Program-made: the position numbers and the translations under genes | Part shown: positions 1 to 6,542 of the stretch, one piece after another | How the letters are laid out: every line of letters begins with the position of its first letter | Position numbering within the stretch: position 1 is the stretch's first letter | Assembly (NCBI GenBank): GCA_021829055.1 | Contig: JAJZCS010000114.1 | Span: forward strand, 1 to 6,542 | Direction: 5' to 3' | Length of the DNA: 6,542 nt | Source of the DNA: Pseudomonadota bacterium | GTDB taxonomy: Bacteria > Pseudomonadota > Alphaproteobacteria > Acetobacterales > Acetobacteraceae | The notes under the pieces: generated by a model | Databases searched by the model: none | The model's input: only the letters and a program-made list of their open reading frames with translations | What the model was told of the DNA's origin: nothing

Positions 1-9
1 TTCCGATCT
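1..9. other. Probable Illumina adapter remnant at contig edge
   Basis: The first nine bases, TTCCGATCT, equal the 3' end of the standard Illumina adapter; read on the minus strand they are AGATCGGAA, the first bases seen in adapter read-through. Their place at the very first base of the window makes residual adapter more likely than genomic sequence. A chance match cannot be excluded from nine bases. Genomic sequence probably begins near base 10. Confidence 0.6.
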
Positions 10-34
10 GCAGTAAGGGGTTTTTAAAAATTGC

Positions 35-340
35 TCAGACCTCATCAGGAGATTTGAGGTCCAGGGCGAGAGCGTGTAGACCGCTCGCGAATTCCTCATG
101 CAGTGCCTGGTGTACGGTGCGCGACCGAGCAACTCGGTTCATTCCAGTGAATACAGGCGAAACCATCTTGAGCTTGTAGTGCGTTTCACCTGTACCTGGT
201 GCATGCCCTGACTTCTCCATGCGTGTTATATGGCCGGCGTGGCGCGCGCTGTCGTCGCGCAGATCAAGGACAGTCGGGGTAAAACGATGGAGCAGGATAT
301 TGCGGATCCGGTCAGTGCGTGAAGATATGTCGGTGCTCAT
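35..340 (-). CDS. bolA: BolA family protein
   Basis: Small BolA/YrbA-type protein of 101 residues, the usual family size. BolA proteins work with monothiol glutaredoxins in Fe-S cluster or iron handling, and some act as transcriptional regulators. Visible family features: a DDSARHAGH segment (residues 29-37), the core GETHYKL (51-57), the helical SRTVHQAL region (73-80), and the C-terminal GLHAL with the conserved His (residue 89) that usually ligands a shared cluster. An in-frame ATG five codons upstream (base 355) would add MHSIA; I prefer the ATG at 340 because MSTDISSRTDRI fits the usual short N-terminus. Neither start has a clear Shine-Dalgarno. The gene is divergent from the J-protein gene and its stop lies only about 25 bases from the probable contig edge. 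Family assignment is secure; the exact subgroup is not. Confidence 0.93.
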   Translation of the reverse strand: MSTDISSRTDRIRNILLHRFTPTVLDLRDDSARHAGHITRMEKSGHAPGTGETHYKLKMVSPVFTGMNRVARSRTVHQALHEEFASGLHALALDLKSPDEV

Positions 341-420
341 CGCAATACTGTGCATCGCTGGAGCGAGGTTGCCAAGTCAGCGGCAAAGGACAAATTAATG
401 GGTATGATGCGAGTATTGCT
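341..420. promoter_or_regulatory. Divergent intergenic region with short dyad
   Basis: This 80-bp gap separates the divergently read bolA and J-protein starts, so promoters for both directions should lie here or just inside the genes. On the plus strand TTGCCA (369-374) resembles a -35 box and TATGAT (403-408) a -10 box, but their spacing is too long for them to pair, so neither is convincing. TTGCC (369-373) and GGCAA (382-386) form a perfect 5-bp inverted repeat with an 8-nt centre that could be a weak operator or hairpin. No clear bolA promoter was found. The placement is inferred from gene layout more than from the motifs. Confidence 0.3.
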
Positions 421-1020
421 ATGATCCGGTCGACCCGCCGTGTACGTGCCTTTGCGCCCGATCCTGATGCACCTGGTCAGGATTGCGAGGTTCCCGGCTG
501 CACTCACGCTGGTGAGTACCGTGCGCCAAAATCTCGGGAAAATCTCCGTGAGTATTTTTGGTTTTGCCTCGACCATGTGCGCGCTTATAATTCCGCTTGG
601 GATTTCTATAAAGGTATGAGTCCTGGAGAAATTGAGGCCAATCTGCGAGCCGATGTCGGCTGGCAGCGGCCAACATGGCCACTTGGGCGCAGTGGTGTCA
701 TGTCGGACGTTTTGGAGGCAGAGTTAGCGGCGTTCGCCGGCGTTCAGCGCGGTCGTGCCTCGCATGTGGAGCAACGCGTGCCACCGCAGCTGCGCGAGGC
801 TCTCGGTATTCTGGGACTTGACTGGCCGGTCAGCCGCTCAGAAGTCCGGTCACGTTACAAGGAGCTGGCCAAGCGTCACCATCCTGATGCAAATGGTGGC
901 GATAAGAGTTCTGAAGAGCGGTTGAAGACAATTAATCACGCGTACGCGACTTTACGCCGAGCCTTGCCCAGCGAACCAGTTGTCGGCTCACACGTTTCTG
1001 CATCAGGTAACGCGTCGTGA
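421..1020 (+). CDS. J-domain (DnaJ-like) protein
   Basis: A 199-residue protein with a C-terminal J-domain (about residues 123-181) carrying the diagnostic HPD tripeptide (154-156) between helix II (EVRSRYKELAKRHH) and helix III (ERLKTINHAYATLRRAL). J-domains stimulate the ATPase of Hsp70/DnaK and deliver clients to it. It lacks the Gly/Phe linker, the CxxCxGxG zinc repeats and the C-terminal substrate domains of true DnaJ, so it is a specialised J-protein and should not be named dnaJ. The N-terminus has C22-x4-C27 and C49-x2-H52, a possible four-ligand zinc site, followed by an aromatic-rich segment. The ATG at 421 is chosen because it is the first in-frame ATG clear of bolA; the frame stays open to 319, but that would overlap bolA. 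The Shine-Dalgarno is weak. A J-protein between bolA and cobS is a context I recall from other Alphaproteobacteria; its client is unknown. Confidence 0.88.
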   Translation: MIRSTRRVRAFAPDPDAPGQDCEVPGCTHAGEYRAPKSRENLREYFWFCLDHVRAYNSAWDFYKGMSPGEIEANLRADVGWQRPTWPLGRSGVMSDVLEAELAAFAGVQRGRASHVEQRVPPQLREALGILGLDWPVSRSEVRSRYKELAKRHHPDANGGDKSSEERLKTINHAYATLRRALPSEPVVGSHVSASGNAS

Positions 1021-1038
1021 AGTCTTTCTTGCGGAACA

Positions 1039-1065
1039 GGGCAATCATTGTAGTCTAAATTGCCC
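1039..1065 (+). promoter_or_regulatory. Inverted repeat upstream of cobS
   Basis: GGGCAAT (1039-1045) and ATTGCCC (1059-1065) form a perfect 7-bp inverted repeat with a 13-nt centre, in the 66-nt gap between the J-protein stop and the cobS start. It ends five bases before the cobS Shine-Dalgarno. It could be a protein-binding dyad or an RNA hairpin affecting cobS translation. It is not an intrinsic terminator, since no T-run follows. The repeat is directly visible; the function is inference. Confidence 0.4.
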
Positions 1066-1070
1066 GAACT

Positions 1071-1076
1071 GGAGGA
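1071..1076 (+). promoter_or_regulatory. Shine-Dalgarno setting the cobS start
   Basis: GGAGGA lies 10 nt before the ATG at 1087. It is the strongest ribosome-binding site in the window and rules in favour of ATG 1087 over an in-frame TTG at 1060, which would place this site inside the coding sequence. Confidence 0.75.
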
Positions 1077-1086
1077 TACCCCTACC

Positions 1087-2100
1087 ATGACCAATATAGC
1101 CGCATTAGCCGAGTCTCGCGGTGTGCCGACGTCGACAATCAACATGCCGGACCTGCGGCTGCAGGCACATGATTTGTTCGGCTTCGACTGCGCGTTCGAG
1201 ATTCCTGCCTTTTCGGAGCGCACGGAGCATGTACCAGACATCGATAAGACATATCGCTTCGATCGCGAGACTACGCTCGCCGTTTTAGCTGGTTTTGCTC
1301 TCAACAGGCGGGTCATGATCCAAGGGTACCATGGTACTGGCAAGTCGACCCATATTGAGCAGGTGGCGGCACGTCTTAACTGGCCGTGTATCCGAGTGAA
1401 TCTTGATTCCCATATCAGCCGGATCGATCTGATAGGCAAGGACGCCATCGTGCTGAAGGAAGGTAAGCAAGTTACCGAATTCCGCGAGGGGCTGTTGCCG
1501 TGGGCTCTACAGCATCCATGCGCGCTCGTATTCGATGAATATGACGCCGGCAGGCCGGATGTGATGTTTGTCATTCAGCGGGTTCTCGAGGTCGAGGGCA
1601 GGCTGACGCTGCTCGACCAAAACCGCGTCATCCGACCGCACCCGGCGTTCCGCTTGTTTGCAACGGCAAATACGGTGGGCCTCGGCGATACCACGGGTCT
1701 TTACCACGGCACGCAGCAGATCAATCAGGGGCAGATGGATCGCTGGAATATCGTTGCCACGCTCAACTATCTTCCACATGATCAGGAAGTCGGAATAGTA
1801 ATAGCGAAGCTCGGCATTGACGAGATTAATCTCGTGGAGAAGAAAAAAATCGAAAGCATGGTCGCTCTAGCAGATCTCACACGCTCTGGCTTTATTAATG
1901 GGGACATTTCTACGGTCATGTCGCCGCGTACGGTAATTACGTGGGCAGAGAATGCGAGGATTTTCGGCGATCTTGGCTTTGCTTTCCGGCTAACTTTCCT
2001 CAACAAGTGTGATGAGGCGGAACGGGCCATCGTTGCTGAATATTATCAGCGGTGCTTCAACGAGGAATTGGAAACCGGTGTTCAGCCGCGCAAATCCTGA
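1087..2100 (+). CDS. cobS: Cobaltochelatase subunit CobS (AAA+ ATPase)
   Basis: A 337-residue MoxR-type AAA+ ATPase of the size usual for CobS. With CobT it forms the ATP-driven chaperone-like complex of the aerobic cobaltochelatase CobNST, which inserts Co2+ into hydrogenobyrinic acid a,c-diamide in the cytoplasm. Visible motifs: the N-terminal CobS-like segment with [14 protein letters not shown] (about 29-42), Walker [10 protein letters not shown] (80-88), Walker B ALVFDEYD (146-153), sensor 1 RLFATANT (189-196), a MDRW arginine-finger region (217-220) and a MSPRT sensor-2 region (278-282). All ATPase residues look intact. cobT follows after 11 nt, the expected pairing. The catalytic CobN is not in this window, so participation in B12 synthesis rests on family identity; CobST-like pairs without a chelatase role are an alternative. 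Confidence 0.95.
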   Translation: MTNIAALAESRGVPTSTINMPDLRLQAHDLFGFDCAFEIPAFSERTEHVPDIDKTYRFDRETTLAVLAGFALNRRVMIQGYHGTGKSTHIEQVAARLNWPCIRVNLDSHISRIDLIGKDAIVLKEGKQVTEFREGLLPWALQHPCALVFDEYDAGRPDVMFVIQRVLEVEGRLTLLDQNRVIRPHPAFRLFATANTVGLGDTTGLYHGTQQINQGQMDRWNIVATLNYLPHDQEVGIVIAKLGIDEINLVEKKKIESMVALADLTRSGFINGDISTVMSPRTVITWAENARIFGDLGFAFRLTFLNKCDEAERAIVAEYYQRCFNEELETGVQPRKS

Positions 2101-2111
2101 CACGGTGACTC

Positions 2112-3989
2112 ATGACTAGCGAACAGGCTCGCATCGATATTTTCAAGCGGGCGACTGCAGGAACAGTGCGGGCTATCGCTGGAAGTGAAGATGTCGAGGT
2201 CGCCTATCAACCTGGTGCGGCAGGACTTTCTGGCAAGCATGTCCGCCTTCCGACGCCTACACGGGTACTGCCAGCTGCAGAGGTTGCGCGGATGCGCGGC
2301 CTCGCTGATGCGATCGCGCTGCGTCTGCGTTATCACGATGAGAGCATCCATGCTGCCCGTGCACCACTGACGCAGGAGGCCCGTGATGCCTACGACGCGC
2401 TCGAGCAAGCTCGGGTCGAGATCGTGGGTGCCGCACACATGGAAGGTGTCGCGGCCAACTTGCGCCACAAACTTGGCGTCGAATTTGAGGCAGAGGGGCT
2501 TGATCAAATGACTCGGCGCGACCAGTTGCCGGTGTCTCAGGCGTTGGCGCTCCTTGTTCGCGAGCGGATGGATCCAGAATCCGTGCCCGAGACGGCGTGG
2601 CATATGATCGGCTTGTGGCGTCGGTCGATGTCCCAGTCTGCTTTGGAAGCGCTTGATGAATTAGCCGCGGCACGCGCTGATCAGGTTTGCTTTGCCGGCG
2701 CTTCGCGCAAGCTTTTGGCTGTAATGAATCTTGCGGAGTCCGAATCTGGCGAGGGGCAGTCAGAGCAATCTGAAGAGGAAGGTGGGCAGCGCGAGCAGTC
2801 ATTGCGGCAGGACAACGACGACAACCACGACAACCGTGAGAACGCCACGAGTCAGGCAGGCGATGAGATTCCGCCCGAGGCTCTTGAGACGGCGGAGCTG
2901 GAGGCCGACCATGCTTCCTCGGATGAAGATCTTGAGGCGGAGAATGCCGGGGCGGCTGATCGATCGCCGGCCGGCCCCCAACAGAACCACAAATCGCAGG
3001 GGAGTAATAGCCATGCCAGCTACCATCCATTTACACGTGCTTTTGACGAGGAGGTTGAGGCCAATCAACTGTGCGATCCCGACGAGTTAAACCGACTGCG
3101 GCAGATGCTTGATCAGCAGTTGCAGCATTTGCAGGGCGTCGTCTCGAAACTCGCGAATCGCCTGCAGCGTCGGTTGCTTGCACAACAGCAGCGCGCGTGG
3201 GATTTTGATCTCGAGGAGGGATTACTCGATGTGGGCAGACTAGCGCGCATTGTTGTTAACCCGTTATTGCCTCTTTCGTTTAAACGTGAGCGTGACGCGG
3301 AATTCCGTGATACTGTGGTAACGTTACTCATCGATAATTCGGGGTCGATGCGTGGCAGGCCGATCGCTGTCGCCGCAATGTGTGGTGATATTTTAGCGCG
3401 TACGCTCGAGCGCTGTGCGGTGAAGGTGGAGATCCTCGGGTTCACGACCCGAGCTTGGAAAGGGGGACAAAGCAGGGAAAAATGGGTGAGTGATGGCAAG
3501 CCTCAGGAGCCTGGCAGGCTTAACGATCTGCGTCACATTATCTACAAACCAGCCGATGCCCCTTGGCGCCGGACGCGTCGTAATCTCGGTCTTATGCTTC
3601 GGGAAGGTTTGCTAAAGGAAAATATCGATGGCGAGGCTCTGGCCTGGGCATATCGACGGCTTCTTGCGCGGCCCGAGCGCCGGCGTATTCTGATGGTGAT
3701 TTCCGACGGCGCGCCCGTTGATGACAGCACGTTATCTGTTAATCCTGGGAACTACTTGGAAAAAAACCTTCGTGATGTCATCCTCGATATCGAGGAACAC
3801 AACGTTGTCGAATTGACGGCGATCGGTATTAGTCACGACGTTACACGCTATTACCGTCGCGCAGTCACCATTGTTGACGCGGAGGACTTGGGTGGAACGA
3901 TGATGAAAAGACTAACAGAGTTATTTGATGAAGATCTTGCTGAAGCGTGGGCACGAGCAGCGGCCTTGCGTGCACCGCTTGTGGCGTGA
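2112..3989 (+). CDS. cobT: Cobaltochelatase subunit CobT (VWA protein)
   Basis: A 625-residue protein, close to the length of characterised CobT (about 630). Residues 1-205 form the alpha-helical N-terminal CobT region. Residues 206-300 are a low-complexity acidic and Gln/Ser/Asn-rich linker with an Asp/Asn/His run near 234-242, probably disordered. Residues 320-400 hold a Gln/Leu-rich helix ([18 protein letters not shown]) and the lead into the C-terminal von Willebrand A domain (about 400-605). Its metal-ion-dependent adhesion site is complete: D408-x-S410-x-S412 in LLIDNSGSM, Thr445/446 in GFTT, and D532 in MVISDG. CobT couples CobS ATP hydrolysis to the CobN chelatase. The start at 2112 has only a weak, close GGTGA upstream, so translation may depend partly on coupling to cobS, which ends 11 nt earlier. 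In cobalamin literature the unrelated phosphoribosyltransferase CobT shares this name. Confidence 0.95.
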   Translation: MTSEQARIDIFKRATAGTVRAIAGSEDVEVAYQPGAAGLSGKHVRLPTPTRVLPAAEVARMRGLADAIALRLRYHDESIHAARAPLTQEARDAYDALEQARVEIVGAAHMEGVAANLRHKLGVEFEAEGLDQMTRRDQLPVSQALALLVRERMDPESVPETAWHMIGLWRRSMSQSALEALDELAAARADQVCFAGASRKLLAVMNLAESESGEGQSEQSEEEGGQREQSLRQDNDDNHDNRENATSQAGDEIPPEALETAELEADHASSDEDLEAENAGAADRSPAGPQQNHKSQGSNSHASYHPFTRAFDEEVEANQLCDPDELNRLRQMLDQQLQHLQGVVSKLANRLQRRLLAQQQRAWDFDLEEGLLDVGRLARIVVNPLLPLSFKRERDAEFRDTVVTLLIDNSGSMRGRPIAVAAMCGDILARTLERCAVKVEILGFTTRAWKGGQSREKWVSDGKPQEPGRLNDLRHIIYKPADAPWRRTRRNLGLMLREGLLKENIDGEALAWAYRRLLARPERRRILMVISDGAPVDDSTLSVNPGNYLEKNLRDVILDIEEHNVVELTAIGISHDVTRYYRRAVTIVDAEDLGGTMMKRLTELFDEDLAEAWARAAALRAPLVA

Positions 3990-4009
3990 TCGCGGTGTAG
4001 AGCAATCGG

Positions 4010-4597
4010 ATGCGTGAGGCGGATGTGCAACTCGAGCTCCGTGCTGTTAAATCAGCGTTTCGAACCACTTGTCGCGCTCGGCGTGCCGCAATGGTACATC
4101 CCGATGCCGGTAAACGTCTGGCCGCGACCCTGCTGGCTAACCAACCCCCACCGCCATCTGCGGTGATCGGTGGATTTTGGCCGATCGATAATGAAATCGA
4201 TGTCCGCGTTCTGTTGGAGACGCTGCACGTACGTGGCCATCCTCTCGCTCTGCCGGAGACTCTCTCCCCGGGAGAAGCACTTATTTTTCGGGCTTGGCAG
4301 CCGGGTGACGAGCTTGTGGCGGGCCGTTTTGGTACATGGCATCCGACGGGGCCGATTCTGCAGCCGGACTTCATTCTTGTGCCCCTTTTAGCTTTTGACC
4401 GTGCCGGCAACCGACTCGGCTATGGAGCGGGATATTATGATCGCACGTTGTCAGAACTGGCGGGGGCGTACCATCTTGGTTGTGGTTACGCGGCACAGGA
4501 GGTTCCAAGGGTTCCGACCGGCCCTCATGACCAGAGGTTACATGCTGTTGCTACTGAAGCGGGGGTAGTTAACATCGGGAAGCAGGATGATCTCTGA
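4010..4597 (+). CDS. 5-formyltetrahydrofolate cyclo-ligase
   Basis: A 195-residue member of the 5-FTHF cyclo-ligase (MTHF synthetase, YgfA/FAU1) family, which uses ATP and Mg2+ to turn 5-formyltetrahydrofolate into 5,10-methenyltetrahydrofolate in the cytoplasm, recycling a folate storage and inhibitory form. The family signature is clear: D130-RAGNRLGYGAGYYDR-145, the Gly-rich phosphate loop with the tyrosines. Also visible are the basic N-terminal helix (K14 SAFRTTCRARR), FWPIDNEID (56-64), LPET (81-84) and LVPLLAFD (123-130). Near the C-terminus the usual HDxxLDAVxTE reads HDQRLHAVATE (173-183), with His at the common Asp position, probably tolerated. Start ATG 4010 lies 20 nt after cobT and has a weak ribosome site. 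The end overlaps the next gene by 11 nt, suggesting translational coupling. Confidence 0.93.
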   Translation: MREADVQLELRAVKSAFRTTCRARRAAMVHPDAGKRLAATLLANQPPPPSAVIGGFWPIDNEIDVRVLLETLHVRGHPLALPETLSPGEALIFRAWQPGDELVAGRFGTWHPTGPILQPDFILVPLLAFDRAGNRLGYGAGYYDRTLSELAGAYHLGCGYAAQEVPRVPTGPHDQRLHAVATEAGVVNIGKQDDL

Positions 4598-5741
4598 GGA
4601 TATTATTAGCATTCCTCGATCCAAGATCGGCGATATTGGCCGACTTGCCTATGAACATCCTGACGTCGCCAATTTGGCATTCGGGGAATCCGACTTCCCT
4701 CCCCCAGAACGTGCACGTGCGGCGTTAATTGATGCCGTTACCGCGTTGGATACGCGCTACGTCGACAGCCGCGGCCGACTATCGCTCCGGCAGGACATAG
4801 CCCGTTATCTGTCGGGGCTACATCGGTTTCCTGTCGGGGAGGATCGAATTCTGGTCATGGCTTCCGGTATGGCCGCGATCAGCGTTGCGTTTGCATCGGT
4901 TTTGCGCGCTGGCGACCGAGTGGTGATTCATGAGCCGGAATGGCCGAACTTAGCCGCTGCAGCGTTGGCACGCGGGGCGTGTGTGACCCGTATCGCTCTT
5001 GATGTTGATGGTGCTGGTGGATTCCGACTGAATCTTGAGAAGCTCGAAGCAGTCTTGCCAAATGCGCGTGCGTTTTGTCTGAATTCACCAAACAATCCGA
5101 CGGGCTGGATGGCCACTGCGGAAGAAATAGCAGCCATCCTTGACTTGTGCCGGCGACACAGAGTCTGGTTGATATCCGACGAAGTCTATTCGCGCCTAAC
5201 CTATGACGGCGCGGAAGCTGCCCCTTCATTGCTTGATATAGCCAGTCCGCGGGATCGCGTGATGGTTGCGAATTCCGTGTCAAAGACCTGGGCGATGACG
5301 GGCTTCCGGGTTGGATGGCTGGTCGTGCCTGAAGGCGCCAGAGACACAATCGGCGAGCTGACGGAAGCGACGCATTCCTCTGTTGCTCCTTTTTCGCAGG
5401 AAGCAGCACGAGCAGCACTGGCCGATACAGAATTTGTTAGCAATTTTAGGAGCTTCTGCGCAAGAGGGCGAGCCTTCACTGCGGCTGCTTTGACTGGTCT
5501 CAGCGGGGTGCGATATCGGCTGCCATTGGGGGGGTTCTACCTGTTTATCCAGGTGGAAGCGATCCAGGACAGCCTTGAACTGGCGCGGAACTTGGCCGTG
5601 AAGCACAAGATTGCGGCAGCCCCGGGCATCGCTTTTGGGACGGCCGGCGAGGGGTACCTGCGTTTGTGCTTTGCGCAAAGCGTATCAACGCTTACGGTCG
5701 CGATGGATCGCTTGCGAGCCGGACTTGAATCGGTGGCGTGA
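4587..5741 (+). CDS. PLP-dependent class I/II aminotransferase
   Basis: A 384-residue fold-type I aminotransferase of the aspartate aminotransferase superfamily, full length for this group. Conserved elements: GESDFPPP (33-40), the YVDSRG substrate-pocket tyrosine (Y58), SGM phosphate loop (93-95), EPEWPN with the ring-stacking Trp (W119), SPNNPTG (167-173, N170), SDEVY (197-201, D198 to the pyridine nitrogen and Y201), the Schiff-base lysine K233 in NSVSKTWAMTGFRVGW with R241, and the carboxylate-binding R359 in GYLRLCF. All catalytic residues are present, so it should be active, with 2-oxo acid/amino acid transfer as the reaction. The amino-group donor cannot be told from the sequence; it is not the CobC/CobD threonine-phosphate decarboxylase type as far as I can see. 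ATG 4587 is preceded by GGGAAG four nt upstream and overlaps the cyclo-ligase gene end, so it is likely translated from the same message. Confidence 0.92.
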   Translation: MISEDIISIPRSKIGDIGRLAYEHPDVANLAFGESDFPPPERARAALIDAVTALDTRYVDSRGRLSLRQDIARYLSGLHRFPVGEDRILVMASGMAAISVAFASVLRAGDRVVIHEPEWPNLAAAALARGACVTRIALDVDGAGGFRLNLEKLEAVLPNARAFCLNSPNNPTGWMATAEEIAAILDLCRRHRVWLISDEVYSRLTYDGAEAAPSLLDIASPRDRVMVANSVSKTWAMTGFRVGWLVVPEGARDTIGELTEATHSSVAPFSQEAARAALADTEFVSNFRSFCARGRAFTAAALTGLSGVRYRLPLGGFYLFIQVEAIQDSLELARNLAVKHKIAAAPGIAFGTAGEGYLRLCFAQSVSTLTVAMDRLRAGLESVA

Positions 5742-6104
5742 CCTCGCCTGCTCGCGATGGAGATTCGTTTGGTGTTCGAGCATACCACCGGCGTTCGGCA
5801 TGTTATGCGTCGGCGGACACCGTCCTCGTAGCTTTTGTACTGGGGCCATACCCAGCAACGTTGGGTGTAGATGGTGCGTAGCCAGATCGTGGTCAGATCC
5901 GCCCGTGCAATGACCGCCATGCGTGCATCAAGCGCCACTGAAGGCTCAGGCACAGGCGACTTCACAATTTCCGGTCCTGAAGTCACCACATCGACGAATG
6001 CTTCAGGAGGCGTTTGAGGTGCATCATTTTGTCCGTGTTTTACCGGACCGGGGATCGCGATGTCGGGCTGCGGCTTACCATCGGCGGTGGCCGTACCTTG
6101 GCGA
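5742..6104. other. Unassigned region downstream of the aminotransferase
   Basis: No gene can be supported in these 363 bases. No intrinsic terminator was seen after the aminotransferase stop. A small stem-loop at 5848-5868 (ATACCCA paired with TGGGTGT through one G-T pair, 7-nt loop) has no T-run on either side. The minus strand is open in one frame through the whole stretch, in the same frame as the shifted tail of the transposase remnant; its upstream half reads as a Pro/Val/Glu-rich peptide (for example PEIVKSPVPEPSVALDA) and the downstream half looks random and runs antisense into the aminotransferase. This could be a decayed foreign gene or an accidental open frame. No family was recognised. 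Confidence 0.4.
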
Positions 6105-6369
6105 ATTTCAGCGTCCAGCCGGCACGCGCTGCCTTCGTAGCCAAGGCTTGCCAGCCCATCGACCCCGGCTTTCTCTACAGCAGACGCCAGGCCCGGACCG
6201 TGTCGTCGTCCAGCAGCAGAACCCTGGCGACCGCCGCGTAGCTCATGCCGTCATCCAGCAGAACCAACGCATTCGCACGGCGCGGCAACCGATTGGCCGC
6301 CAAACCATCCCGCGCCGTCTGGCAAAACCCAACCGGATCCTCACGGAATCGGGGTAGAGAACGCCCTAT
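6105..6369 (-). pseudogene. IS630-family transposase N-terminal remnant
   Basis: Read on the minus strand, this resembles the N-terminus of an IS630-type transposase: GRSLPRFREDPVGFCQTARDGL, then a helix-turn-helix with RRANALVLLDDGMS and VARVLLLDDDTVRAW. The frame then stops at a TAG (6175-6177). Restoring one missing base in that codon (TA-GAG to TAN-GAG) gives WRLLYEKAGVDGLASLGYEGSACRLDAE, which continues the family sequence in the next frame, so a single-base deletion broke the gene. Similarity ends near 6105, so roughly 90 of about 340 residues remain and the catalytic DDE domain is gone. The expected start codon is ATA (6367-6369) where ATG would be normal. No terminal inverted repeats or TA target duplication could be defined. 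The remnant is non-functional. Family call is from recalled sequence patterns. Confidence 0.75.
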
Positions 6370-6542
6370 GATGGAAGCAAATATTTTTTGGGAGCGTAGA
6401 ACCGAAATGTAACACACATCTGTAGTTGCGCCTAGGGAACCTCTGCGTAGTCTGACCGGATCAGGCCTATTTTGAGATACATCGGCTTTTCTTCATGGTT
6501 TTACTTAGTTTTTTGGCAAAGTTTCTATTTTTCCATGCTTTG
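6370..6542. other. AT-rich window end, possible mobile-element edge
   Basis: No gene seen. Base composition shifts from GC-rich to strongly T-rich, most clearly from 6470 on (runs such as TTAGTTTTTTGG). At 6432-6447 a CTAG tetranucleotide is followed directly by GGAACCTCTGCG, which has the look of an insertion-sequence terminus next to a CTAG-type target as used by some IS5-family elements; no partner end is in the window, so this is unproven. CTGA and TCAG around CCGGA (6452-6464) make a very short dyad. The left part (6370-6420) probably holds the upstream, non-coding flank of the IS630 remnant. Confidence 0.3.

Noticed and set aside
21..30. TTTTTAAAAA palindrome as bolA terminator
   Set aside because: It has no GC-rich stem; it is just an AT palindrome near the contig edge.
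319..420. Longer N-terminus for the J-domain protein
   Set aside because: The extension overlaps bolA, adds an unconserved Cys-rich leader and lacks a ribosome site; ATG 421 is simpler.
1060..1086. TTG start for cobS
   Set aside because: It would place the strong GGAGGA site inside the coding region; ATG 1087 sits at correct spacing.
1021..1086. Cobalamin riboswitch before cobS
   Set aside because: The 66-nt gap is far too short for a cobalamin riboswitch and no B12-box-like sequence is visible.
2257..3030. Long antisense open frame across cobT
   Set aside because: Low-complexity Pro/Arg/Ser-rich translation, typical of a shadow of a GC-rich gene; no family features.
3865..4410. Antisense open frame across the cobT end and cyclo-ligase
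   Set aside because: Arg/Ser-rich shadow of two well-supported genes, with no recognisable domain.
5848..5868. Stem-loop as the terminator of the gene cluster
   Set aside because: Stem is short with a G-T pair, about 107 bp past the stop, and no T-run follows.
5923..6357. Plus-strand open frame of 144 codons over the IS remnant
   Set aside because: It is antisense to the recognised transposase fragment and reads as Gln/Arg/Pro-rich sequence with no family resemblance.

Overview
The window looks like a contig-edge piece of an alphaproteobacterial chromosome, most likely from an acetic acid bacterium (Acetobacteraceae). The reasons are the moderately GC-rich coding sequence, the gene order BolA / J-domain protein / CobS / CobT, which I recall as common in Alphaproteobacteria, and an IS630-type transposase remnant of a kind I associate with acetic acid bacteria. 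The genus cannot be fixed from the sequence alone.

Layout: bases 1-9 match the end of a standard Illumina sequencing adapter and are probably not genomic. A BolA-family gene lies on the minus strand at 35-340. After a divergent intergenic gap of about 80 bp, five plus-strand genes follow closely: a small J-domain co-chaperone-like protein (421-1020), cobS (1087-2100), cobT (2112-3989), 5-formyltetrahydrofolate cyclo-ligase (4010-4597) and a PLP-dependent class I/II aminotransferase (4587-5741). Gaps from cobS onward are 11 nt, 20 nt and an 11-nt overlap, which suggests one transcription unit. The only notable gap, 66 nt before cobS, holds a perfect 7-bp inverted repeat just ahead of a strong Shine-Dalgarno.

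Functionally, CobS (AAA+ ATPase) and CobT (VWA/MIDAS protein) are the two accessory subunits of the aerobic, late-insertion cobaltochelatase CobNST, which puts Co2+ into hydrogenobyrinic acid a,c-diamide in B12 synthesis. The large CobN subunit is not in the window. The J-domain protein next door could link this AAA+/VWA pair to Hsp70, but that is inference. The cyclo-ligase (folate recycling) and the aminotransferase (amino-acid metabolism) appear to be co-transcribed passengers with no clear link to cobalt insertion.

From 5742 to the end there is no intact gene. The stretch 6105-6369 is a decayed minus-strand fragment of an IS630-family transposase N-terminus with a one-base deletion. 5742-6104 is unassigned, and the last ~120 bases become strongly T-rich, possibly the edge of another mobile element. 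I see no clearly new biological system; the most useful leads are the J-protein/CobST association and the dyad before cobS.
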